64,000 bases of DNA from Fibrobacter sp. UWH6 (lineage in GTDB: Bacteria; Fibrobacterota; Fibrobacteria; Fibrobacterales; Fibrobacteraceae). This document shows, in pieces, positions 51,108-59,130 of the stretch. Location: the NCBI RefSeq assembly GCF_900142465.1, contig NZ_FRAX01000015.1, forward strand, positions 38,376 through 102,375, given 5' to 3'. Made by a program: the position numbers and the translations under genes. The notes under the pieces are model-generated. The model worked only from the letters and a program-made list of their open reading frames with translations. It ran no database searches and was not told the DNA's origin. Each line of letters begins with the position of its first letter. The stretch's first letter is position 1.

Positions 51108-52751
51108 ATGAAAAAGAAATTGACCTCTCTCTCTCTTGGCCTGTTGCTGGGTGCCTCTGCAGCCTTTGCAGCAGAAACGATTTACACTGCTCCGTCTTTC
51201 TTCGATGAAAACGGTGGCTACTTCGGTCCCGACTGCGACCAGACCAACTATTCTGGCGCATACTACACCGGCGACTACACCAGCCCCTTCAAGACTTTCT
51301 TGGGCAAGACCGATGCTGAAATCCAGGAAAAGATGGATCAGCTTTGGAACCATTACTTCAAGGGCGACAACAACTCCAAGGTCTACTACGATAACGGCAA
51401 CGAAGCCTACATCAAGGATATCAACAATAACGACGTCCGTTCCGAAGGCATGTCCTACGGTATGATGATCGCCGTTCAGACCAACCACAAGGAAGAATTC
51501 GACAAGCTCTGGAACTGGGCCAAGAATCACATGTGGCACAAGTCTGGCGACTGGGACGGCTACTTTGCATGGAAGCGTGGCGACAACGGCCAGGGCGGCG
51601 ACGACAACTGCGCACCCGATGGCGAAATGTACTTCATGATGTCCTTGCTCTTCGCTGCAAACCGCTGGGGCGATAGCCAGTACATGGACGACGCCCAGTA
51701 CATCTTGGACAAGATGTGGAGCAACTATAACCATCAGCTGTTCAACACCTCTTCCTACATCATTACCTTCCAGCCCACTAACGGTAACAATACCTGGTCC
51801 GACCCGTCTTACGACCTGCCGGCCTACGTAGACCTTTTCGCACGCTGGTCCAAGACTCATACCGACAAGTGGACTGCCGCTACTAAGGCAACCCGCGATC
51901 ACCTTTACAAGTCCTCCAACACCTCCTCCGGCTTGTTCTCCGACTACAACAACTTCGATGGTACTCCCCACGCCGTTAGCTTCAATAACGACGCTACCAG
52001 GTATATGTACGACGCCATGCGTTGCGCTATGAACTTCGGTATGGACTACTACCTGTTCGGTTCCGACGCAAAGCGCGAAGAAGAAATGGCAAAGCGCATT
52101 ATCGACTTCTTCGAAAAGGACGGTTACCAGCACGCCCGTTTCAACTGGGATGGTTCCAATCCCTCTGAATCCTACACCCTGGGCGAAACCGGTGCCAACG
52201 CTGTTGCCGCCATGGCATTGGCCAACAATCCGTCCTACGAAAAGGCTATCAAGACCAACCTGGAAAAGGCTTGGAACGCAAGCTTGATGACCGGTCAGTA
52301 CCGCTACTACGATGGTCTGGTTCACTACCTCTCCATGCTCCACCTGTCTGGCACTTTCAAGATTTGGAAGCCCAAGCCCACCGTGGAAAAGAAGACTGTT
52401 GAAGGTACCGAATACAATGGCGTTACCTATGACAAGGAAACCACCATCAACGCATTTGAAGGCTGCAAGCTTTACGAAGTCACCATTACCGGCAAGCAGA
52501 GCGCTCCTGTCGTCGACGCTGCCATTGCGATTACTTCTGTCAAGGCTATGAACGCCGCCCGCGTATGGTCTACCAATAGCGCCATCGTTATCGAAAACGT
52601 TGCCGCAGGCACCAACTTCTCCGTGACCGACATGAACGGCCGAGTCATGATGAAGTCCAAGGTCAGCTCCGCTTCCCATGAAATCCCCATGAGCAACAAG
52701 GGTGCTTTCCTGGTGATGGTCGGTAACAAGACCTTCAAGGTAATCAAGTAA
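51108..52751 (+). CDS. Secreted glycoside hydrolase family 8 enzyme
   Basis: The 547-residue protein has a signal peptide (about 1-21, AFAAET). The GH8 (alpha/alpha)6 barrel carries Glu113 in RSEGMSYGMM (acid) and Asp171 in CAPDGEMYF (base). RSEGMSYGMMIAVQ followed by EEFDKLWNWAK closely resembles reducing-end xylose-releasing exo-oligoxylanases, so xylo-oligosaccharides are as likely as cellulose. The C-terminal 85 or so residues (AIVIENVAAGTNFSVTDMNG, ending KTFKVIK) look like a type IX sorting tail, as in the GH9 enzyme. Confidence 0.92.
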   Translation: MKKKLTSLSLGLLLGASAAFAAETIYTAPSFFDENGGYFGPDCDQTNYSGAYYTGDYTSPFKTFLGKTDAEIQEKMDQLWNHYFKGDNNSKVYYDNGNEAYIKDINNNDVRSEGMSYGMMIAVQTNHKEEFDKLWNWAKNHMWHKSGDWDGYFAWKRGDNGQGGDDNCAPDGEMYFMMSLLFAANRWGDSQYMDDAQYILDKMWSNYNHQLFNTSSYIITFQPTNGNNTWSDPSYDLPAYVDLFARWSKTHTDKWTAATKATRDHLYKSSNTSSGLFSDYNNFDGTPHAVSFNNDATRYMYDAMRCAMNFGMDYYLFGSDAKREEEMAKRIIDFFEKDGYQHARFNWDGSNPSESYTLGETGANAVAAMALANNPSYEKAIKTNLEKAWNASLMTGQYRYYDGLVHYLSMLHLSGTFKIWKPKPTVEKKTVEGTEYNGVTYDKETTINAFEGCKLYEVTITGKQSAPVVDAAIAITSVKAMNAARVWSTNSAIVIENVAAGTNFSVTDMNGRVMMKSKVSSASHEIPMSNKGAFLVMVGNKTFKVIK

Positions 52752-52795
52752 GTGTAGATCCGCCGACGCCCGCGCATCGGTACGACATTTGCATG

Positions 52796-52822
52796 GCCTC
52801 CCTTTTACGGGGAGGCTTTTTT
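52796..52822 (+). terminator. Rho-independent terminator of the GH8 gene
   Basis: GCCTCCC/GGGAGGC stem with a TTTTACG loop and six T. Confidence 0.92.
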
Positions 52823-52856
52823 CATTCTATATTTGGATTATCTGGTTTGTGTCTTA

Positions 52857-53422
52857 TGAGTGATATGGTAAAGACCGGGATCCTGGCTGTTGAGGACCCT
52901 TATTACATTGAGAAGAATATTGTTCCTATGAACGACAGGGGCATTTTGCGCCCGCTGCCATTGACTGAAGATGATGCTCCGTTCCTCAAACCTTTTGTAA
53001 AAAAAGAACGCTTTGACAGGTACGTTTCTTTTTTGTTTGACTGCGGAAATGTGAGCGGCAGACTTGTTTTAGAAAAGAGGGACTATAGTCACCTGCTTAC
53101 TGCATTTTCTGTAAAGTTCTTCCCCAGAGATGAACAATATACCGATGATGATTTGTACAGGACCTGCAATTTGCTTTCTCAAAAATTGCATGCCTATGTG
53201 CAGGTCAAACTTTCTACCAAGAAGTTGCTCAGTTTTACCAAGGGTGTGGAATTGAAGTCCAAGACTCCGAAAAAGCAGGATTTTACGTTCCACAAGTTAT
53301 ATGAACACGCTGCCAGATCTGCTGAAGAACCTCTACAGAAATTTGTGGCTGGACAGTTCGATTATTGGCTCGCCTGCGCCGAAAACGAGGCGGCAGAGAC
53401 CGCTGCTGTATTTGACGTGTAA
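52857..53422 (+). CDS. Hypothetical cytoplasmic protein
   Basis: From the ATG at 52857 (MSDMVKTGIL) the protein has 188 residues, with no signal peptide, membrane helix or recognised family. The middle (VLEKRDYSHLLTAFSVKFFPRDEQ) looks strand-rich and the C-terminus is a helix ending in an acidic Ala-rich tail. A TATATT box (52829-52834) lies 22 bases before the ATG. The longer reading to 52793 would run through the GH8 terminator. Confidence 0.65.
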
Positions 53423-53479
53423 TTGAGACTTCTAAAGTCTGTCGTTCGTTATCTGAATAGAACTTTTGCATAAAAGTAT

Positions 53480-53508
53480 TTGACAAGTCAGCATCAAGAT
53501 CCGATAAC
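53480..53508 (+). promoter_or_regulatory. Promoter in the 53.4-53.9 kb gap
   Basis: TTGACA (53480-53485), 17 bases, GATAAC (53503-53508). It would start a transcript near 53515 that reads through a 32-codon frame. Confidence 0.65.
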
Positions 53509-53542
53509 TGTTATGAAAATGTAACAGAGAAAAGGCGCCGAG

Positions 53543-53641
53543 ATGCTGTTTAACTTTAAAATGCCTGTGCTGTTCATCTACTATTTTGGTATGGCCTGTT
53601 TTGGGTACGAAGGTGTTTTGGTTCTGTTGCGTTATAAGTAG
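53543..53641 (+). CDS. Possible 32-residue membrane peptide
   Basis: AAAAGG lies seven to eight bases before an ATG, and 32 codons follow: a hydrophobic, aromatic-rich helix (MPVLFIYYFGMACF, VLVLLRYK at the end) that could cross the membrane once. A near-consensus promoter stands 35 bases upstream. Too short to judge by composition; it could instead be a leader for the protein at 53907. Confidence 0.4.
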   Translation: MLFNFKMPVLFIYYFGMACFGYEGVLVLLRYK

Positions 53642-53906
53642 TTTTTCTTTGAAATTCTTCCTTTTCGTCTGAACTTGACTAGTGACTATTCAGTGTTGCT
53701 TATTACGTCCTTGAGTTTCTTGGTCTTGCATTTTATTTTTTTGTTCGAAAATTGAAAAAACGTGAGTGATGTGCGTTTTTACGTGATTTTTATCATGCGA
53801 TTTTTCCTGAGACAATATTTTATTCTTGTAGGCCTTTGAATAAAAGAATCTCTATCTAAATTTTGTTCGCATTTTCACAATGCGTAGGGTTACAAAGAGG
53901 AAAACG
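53642..53906. other. AT-rich non-coding stretch before the subtilase-like gene
   Basis: T-rich sequence with TTGACT near 53678 and a CAATATTTTATTC -10-like stretch near 53812-53824, then AGAGG before the ATG at 53907. It may be a long 5' leader. No convincing hairpin or known RNA motif was recognised. Confidence 0.35.
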
Positions 53907-55724
53907 ATGAAAAAACTTACTGCCGTTCTGGCTGTAGGTGTAGTTGCCGCTAGTGCCTACGCTTCTGCAGAAAATACAGTCACCCTTAAGCGAGATGTTC
54001 TCGGTCGTGCCATTGGCGCAGATCAGAAGCAGCCCGTCCTTCTCAAGAACGCTACCGTTCAGAAGACTGCCGAACCCCTGGCAGCAACTTCTACAAGCAA
54101 AGTATACTCTTCCATGAAGGATGTGTACAAGGACAATCCGTTCAACGATGGTAGCGACAATATCGAAACCGTCTATGGCGCATTTGTTTCTAAGGGTATG
54201 CTTGCTCGTCCGGGTTATAGCGAACAGTATTACCTGTACGATAAGGGTAATGCCGTGAGCAAGAAGTCTTACGAATCTGACGTAAATTCCATCGAACAGC
54301 GTTACCGTTCTTACTATCGTAATTACGTGGCTCCCAAGGTTGCTATTCCTAGCTCCTTTACCCTGTATCCTCCTGCTCCGACCTATAGTGTTCGTGCCTC
54401 TAATACTGCTCCGTACGGCAGCGAGTATTATGGTTACCATTATGGTTATTACCTTAATATTGAACATGCTCACGCAAATACCGGTGTCGGACTATACGCT
54501 CACAATAATGCCGCCTATGGTTATAATGCAAATGTTTTTGCTTTTGACAAGGGCAATACTTATAGCGGTCTTCAGAATAAGATGAATGGTTATACTTGCT
54601 CTAAATCCTCTTCTCACGATGCTGAAACTAGGATTAGGACCACTCGTCGTGCCGGAACGGTTTCTCATGTCGCTCCCGAAGCACTTGTCTACGTTTATGA
54701 TGAAGGTTGCTACGAAGATCAGAAGAGATTTGCAGTTCTTCCCGAAAATCCAGAAAACAAGAATCTTGCTGTTGGTCTTATGAATGCATCTGCTTATAAG
54801 AATAACACTGGAAATCTTAATATCTATGGTGAAGAGTCCGCTATTCTGGATGACTACATCTACTACAACCGTGTGGTAGGCGTTGCTCCGATGGAAATGG
54901 CAAATAATAATGCTGCCGCCTTGAATGCGATTACGGTTGGTGCAATCAAACCTATGCAAAAAAAGGTGTTTTACCCATCGATTTCCAATCCGACGTTCTC
55001 TGCTTCGGGTACCAATTTTATCAAGCCTGAAATTTCTGGTTACGGATATTTGTACATAGATCAAGACAAGACCTATGATATTTATTCGGGCAATACTAAT
55101 CTTAGCGTTGGTGATCCGTATGTTCCGACTGCTTATGGATCTGAAGTTGCTGCTGCTTATACCGCAGGCCTGGTTTCTGACTTGATTTCCTTGAATTCCT
55201 TCTATAGGTGGCATCCGGAAGTGGTTAAGGCTCTGTTGCTGACTACTGCCACTGACGCTTCCGACGCTAATATAATTAAGTATGCCTACGAAAAGGATTG
55301 TCGTGTTTCCAACGATGCCGGTGACATTGGCATGGGTCTCCCCCAGTTCGATGAAATGATTACCAACAACCGTTCCCGTTACTGGATGGGTAAGAACTCC
55401 AGCCACTTCAGCAACTCCAACACTATCGAATTTACCGAATCTGGTATCACTAAGGGCCGACGTTATCGTATTGCTATCGCCTGGCTCATGCGCGGTGATA
55501 ACATGATCAGCAGGAACACTGTTCATCAGGATATTGACCTCAAGGTCATTACCAAGGATGAAATGGGTAATCGTGTGGAATATAAAAGCGAATCTAGCAT
55601 GAATGGCTATGAAATGGTTGACTTCGTGGCTCAGTCTTCCGATGACATCCAGATCGTCATTAAGCGTTACCGCAACAACGGTGGCCGCGTGCTTCTCGGT
55701 TATAACCTCCATGAATCCTGGTAA
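53907..55724 (+). CDS. Secreted subtilase-like (S8) protein, divergent
   Basis: The 605-residue protein has a signal peptide (about 1-22). Weak subtilase signals occur in the right order: EHAHANTGVG in place of the HGTxVAG histidine motif, GYNANVFAFDKG, NAITVGA, NFIKPEISGYG (usual KPDI/V-APG), AYGSEVAAAYTAGL in place of GTSxAAPxVAG, and WHPEVVKALLLTTA. The C-terminal 120 or so residues form a beta domain. A candidate Ser remains, but the motifs are eroded and the first Asp is not identifiable, so activity is uncertain. AGAGG precedes the ATG. Confidence 0.65.
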   Translation: MKKLTAVLAVGVVAASAYASAENTVTLKRDVLGRAIGADQKQPVLLKNATVQKTAEPLAATSTSKVYSSMKDVYKDNPFNDGSDNIETVYGAFVSKGMLARPGYSEQYYLYDKGNAVSKKSYESDVNSIEQRYRSYYRNYVAPKVAIPSSFTLYPPAPTYSVRASNTAPYGSEYYGYHYGYYLNIEHAHANTGVGLYAHNNAAYGYNANVFAFDKGNTYSGLQNKMNGYTCSKSSSHDAETRIRTTRRAGTVSHVAPEALVYVYDEGCYEDQKRFAVLPENPENKNLAVGLMNASAYKNNTGNLNIYGEESAILDDYIYYNRVVGVAPMEMANNNAAALNAITVGAIKPMQKKVFYPSISNPTFSASGTNFIKPEISGYGYLYIDQDKTYDIYSGNTNLSVGDPYVPTAYGSEVAAAYTAGLVSDLISLNSFYRWHPEVVKALLLTTATDASDANIIKYAYEKDCRVSNDAGDIGMGLPQFDEMITNNRSRYWMGKNSSHFSNSNTIEFTESGITKGRRYRIAIAWLMRGDNMISRNTVHQDIDLKVITKDEMGNRVEYKSESSMNGYEMVDFVAQSSDDIQIVIKRYRNNGGRVLLGYNLHESW

Positions 55725-55751
55725 TTTGGCTTTACTCCTTAGCTAAAAAAG

Positions 55752-55788
55752 AAAAATCGTTCGACTTTCGGGTTGAACGATTTTTTTT
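55752..55788 (+). terminator. Rho-independent terminator
   Basis: AAAAATCGTTC pairs with GAACGATTTTT around GACTTTCGGGTT, followed by a T-run. It ends the subtilase-like gene. Confidence 0.9.
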
Positions 55789-55853
55789 GCTTACAAATGT
55801 GCTATATTCCTGTTCGATATCTTTTGGGTAGTCGTTAAATAGGAGGATTTCCC

Positions 55854-57758
55854 ATGAAGTTTGTGAAGTCTGCAGCGATTGCTGCATGCGGCCTTGCCAT
55901 GTTTGGTTTGGCTGGTGTTTTTACAGGATGCTCTGATTCCGATTCCAGTTCCGACGCAGTTGCCGCTGGCTCTAGCGACGTGCAGAGCTTTGATGTTGCT
56001 AGCTGTAACTCTGACATTGATGCGGGTTCGGTCTATGCACTGGAACAAAACAAGGAAGGCCTGGTTGAATATTTCAAGGCTCTGAGCGATGGTGATTTGC
56101 AGGGGGCCCAGCAGAAGGGTGCCTCTGTCAAGAGTTCCTACGGCAACATTCTTGCAGGCAATCCTGCAAACTGTGAAGCCCAGGTGGGTTACGCCCTTGC
56201 CTCTATCGCCAACATTGTCAATAACGATGGCTTGAAGGCCTTGATCGATACCTTGAGGGGCAATGGTACCATCGAGACTGGCGACAATTATAGCCTCTAC
56301 AAGATTTCTAGTGAACAGACTGCTCAGGTGGTGGTGGGTTCCCGCGCCCTGGCTAAGGAAGCCTCTGGCAAGTCCGTAATCGTGCGCGTGCAGGATGCCA
56401 TCGGCGAAAACCTGCTGCCTGTAACGGATACCGCCATTACCTACCTGACCAACGTGGTTCGCAATGGTAACGTGACGATTCAGTATAACGGTGGCAGCCG
56501 CCCCGTGGAACTTGACAATGGTGAATTCGCCCCGGCCCTCGGCGCCCTCTACTTGATGCGAGCCTTGTTGGTTGGCGTGGCCAGTGTCAATGTGGACATT
56601 ACCGAAAACGGATCCTTCCGTTGGATTGAGACCCTGGATTCCATGGACATCTCCAACTACAAGACCAATCCCGGTGTCAAGAAGTTGCTGAGCCTTATGG
56701 ATGCAGACAACAGCTTTGGAACCATCAAGGATAACTGGGCCGAAGCTTATGGAGCGATCCCCAATATGCTGGATAGCGCCATTACCTATGTGCAGCTTGG
56801 CTTGCAGTATGGCATTAACGAAGCCGCCAACGGTCTTGCCACCCAGATGAATGATGTCTATGTGGTGGGCAATGACGAAGATGCCGATGTCAGCGTGTCT
56901 GACTTGCAGATGGTTATTGATTCCTTAAACTTCTTCAAGAATGCTCTCCATGGCGACATGGAATTCAAACTGGGCGAACGCAGCATTGTCGTGAACCTGG
57001 GCAAGTTCTTCAAGATTACCAACTTCAAGAAGTATCTGCCTTACTACAAGATTGTGGATCCGGCTGACTGGTACAAGGATCTTCCTGGCAGCTTCTGGGA
57101 AGAAGGCTTGGATGGAAATTCCTTTGGTGCCTCTGAATTGGAATTTATGGCTGAAAACAATGTTGCCTCTACTTCTGGCCCGATCGATAATCGTTCCGCT
57201 TATATTGTGGACAAGAAATATTACTTTGACGATGAAGCTGCCGATGGCCTTATGGTTATGGTCTATGGCTATTTAGGGTCTTACACCTATGCTGATGCTG
57301 CCTATGATGTGGTGGCAAACGGCTGCGACGTAACCCTCAGCCTGATGGATTACTACGTGCCCTCTTACTACGAGATGAAGGACAGCCTGATCCTGAAAAA
57401 GTACGCATATACCATCAGTCCGGAATTCTGCAAGGTGGAAGACGGCGTGGTCAAGTTCTTGAAGACTCGTGGAAGTACGCGGCCCAATATGTTCTACTTT
57501 ACCGATGCCAAGGGAAACAAGACTGCTTCTGTGATTGAACTGGACAATTTCGACTCCGTAGAAGAACTGAAGCAGGTAATCATCTTCCCCGATGTAACTT
57601 TTGGCGGTGTGTTCCCCAAGATGACCACGGATGAATTGTGGGACTGGGTCGGAGCATTCATGGAAGACGATGATTACGACGATGATGATTACTACTATGA
57701 CTATTATCAGAGCGGCTATGATGAATCCTACGGTTACGACTACGATTACGACTATTAA
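55854..57758 (+). CDS. Lipoprotein with Asp/Tyr-rich tail, unknown function
   Basis: AGGAGG precedes the ATG. The 634-residue protein has a signal peptide ending in the lipobox FTGC (about residue 24), a Ser/Asp linker and a large helical domain (about 40-430). A strand-rich region follows. The last 30 residues are almost only Asp and Tyr (DDDYDDDDYYYDYYQ, then GYDYDYDY). The acidic tail could bind calcium or anchor a partner. A TGCTATATT extended -10 lies about 45 bases upstream. The barrel-like protein gene follows two bases after the stop. Confidence 0.78.
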   Translation: MKFVKSAAIAACGLAMFGLAGVFTGCSDSDSSSDAVAAGSSDVQSFDVASCNSDIDAGSVYALEQNKEGLVEYFKALSDGDLQGAQQKGASVKSSYGNILAGNPANCEAQVGYALASIANIVNNDGLKALIDTLRGNGTIETGDNYSLYKISSEQTAQVVVGSRALAKEASGKSVIVRVQDAIGENLLPVTDTAITYLTNVVRNGNVTIQYNGGSRPVELDNGEFAPALGALYLMRALLVGVASVNVDITENGSFRWIETLDSMDISNYKTNPGVKKLLSLMDADNSFGTIKDNWAEAYGAIPNMLDSAITYVQLGLQYGINEAANGLATQMNDVYVVGNDEDADVSVSDLQMVIDSLNFFKNALHGDMEFKLGERSIVVNLGKFFKITNFKKYLPYYKIVDPADWYKDLPGSFWEEGLDGNSFGASELEFMAENNVASTSGPIDNRSAYIVDKKYYFDDEAADGLMVMVYGYLGSYTYADAAYDVVANGCDVTLSLMDYYVPSYYEMKDSLILKKYAYTISPEFCKVEDGVVKFLKTRGSTRPNMFYFTDAKGNKTASVIELDNFDSVEELKQVIIFPDVTFGGVFPKMTTDELWDWVGAFMEDDDYDDDDYYYDYYQSGYDESYGYDYDYDY

Positions 57759-57760
57759 TC

Positions 57761-59047
57761 GTGAGTAAGATTCTCGCCATTTGCCTAATGGCCGTAAGCC
57801 TCGCCTGCAGTGCAGAAATTGCCTGCAGCGGGCTTTTTTTGTCTAACCGGGATTCGGTACATGTTGGATCCCATACCTTTTTTGGCGGCATTGACTATCT
57901 TCAGCTGGAATTTCAGTGGATAGAAGGTTGGGATTTGGATGTCGGGTGGAATACCGCAAACTTTATGGCCGGGTTCCAGAGCGAGTTCGACCATGTGCTG
58001 CTGGGTGCCAGTTTCAAGGGGATTTCCCTTGGGGTGGGCCGTATGGTCTGGACCCCGGAAGAGGGGACGGGACTGCCTGTAATTGATGCGGGCTGGGAAT
58101 CGTCCCTGTTGCAGAAGGACGCATGGGCCGAAGTCGAATTCGGCGGATATCGTCTGAGAGGTTCCCTGGGGAACGTCAGCAGCAGTCCGGTAAACCGCGA
58201 CGAAGAATACTACATCAGGGATTCCCTTGGCGTCTGGATTCTGGGCGCTGGGTTCGGCCTCGATCGGCTCGGTGCGGAGTTGAACTACACTTACGTCACC
58301 GCAGATTTGTTCATGCAGGGAATTCGCTCCCAGGACGGTAATCGCAAAAGGTTCCTGTATTTGCCATTCTCGGGTTCATTCCATCTGATTGATTTCGGGA
58401 TTGACATAGGCCCCGTAAATGTTTCCGCCGCTGCCGCCCGCATGGAATTACATCTGACCAACTCGGGCAGCCGCTTCTACGAATCTCTGGCCCCTAACCG
58501 CGCCCTGCCCAATTCCGTACTGCAGGTGCTTTCGTTCAGCTTCTTGCAGAAGAATTTCAGAGAAACCGCTGACATGGAAATCTCTGCCGTCATGGTGGGT
58601 GCCGCTTACCGCAAACCTTTCGGGCTCGGTTCCGCAGGAGGTACCCGCAGCCTTACGCTGGAGCCTGTCGTTTCGGCGGATTTCTTTTACGCCGACGGTT
58701 CTATCGATGGCAAGCAAGTTGAAGAGACGACGGTACTTTTTGCTACAGCCTCCAAAGAAACGGCGTTCGGTCGCGAGGCCAGCTGTTTTGGAACTTTTGT
58801 CGGATTGGGCCTGAATCTTAAATGGTGGCGTCTGGCTCTTTCGCTACACGCTCGTCAGATTGTGCCCCTCTACATTGACGTGCAGAAGACCGCAGATGGC
58901 ATGAACTCAGTAGAAGGCGGAGAAATTTCAGATCCTTCCGCAGGAGGAACTTCCGGCGGACCGTCCATTATCTCTGATGACAGCCGTGCCATTGCCCGCT
59001 TCGGAAACGGAATGTTCGTGACGGCGTCCCTTACATTCTCTATCTGA
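57761..59047 (+). CDS. Secreted protein, probable outer-membrane barrel
   Basis: The GTG start two bases after the upstream stop has no separate ribosome site and is probably translationally coupled. The 428-residue product has a signal peptide (about 1-18). Many alternating strands follow (WDLDVGWNTANFMAGF, HVLLGASFKGISLGVGRMVW), ending in MFVTASLTFSI with a terminal hydrophobic residue, as outer-membrane barrels do. Coupled to the Asp/Tyr-tailed lipoprotein, so the two may form a complex. No family recognised. Confidence 0.72.
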   Translation: MSKILAICLMAVSLACSAEIACSGLFLSNRDSVHVGSHTFFGGIDYLQLEFQWIEGWDLDVGWNTANFMAGFQSEFDHVLLGASFKGISLGVGRMVWTPEEGTGLPVIDAGWESSLLQKDAWAEVEFGGYRLRGSLGNVSSSPVNRDEEYYIRDSLGVWILGAGFGLDRLGAELNYTYVTADLFMQGIRSQDGNRKRFLYLPFSGSFHLIDFGIDIGPVNVSAAAARMELHLTNSGSRFYESLAPNRALPNSVLQVLSFSFLQKNFRETADMEISAVMVGAAYRKPFGLGSAGGTRSLTLEPVVSADFFYADGSIDGKQVEETTVLFATASKETAFGREASCFGTFVGLGLNLKWWRLALSLHARQIVPLYIDVQKTADGMNSVEGGEISDPSAGGTSGGPSIISDDSRAIARFGNGMFVTASLTFSI

Positions 59048-59130
59048 TTGCCGTAGCGGTTTCTGAATGCAGAACTTCGCCAACCATCAGTCTGAAATTG
59101 AATGGTGAATTGTCACCACTAGCCAGAAAA

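Noticed and set aside
51063..52679. 538-codon minus-strand frame over the GH8 gene
   Set aside because: Val/Gly-rich low-information translation opposite an unambiguous GH8 enzyme.
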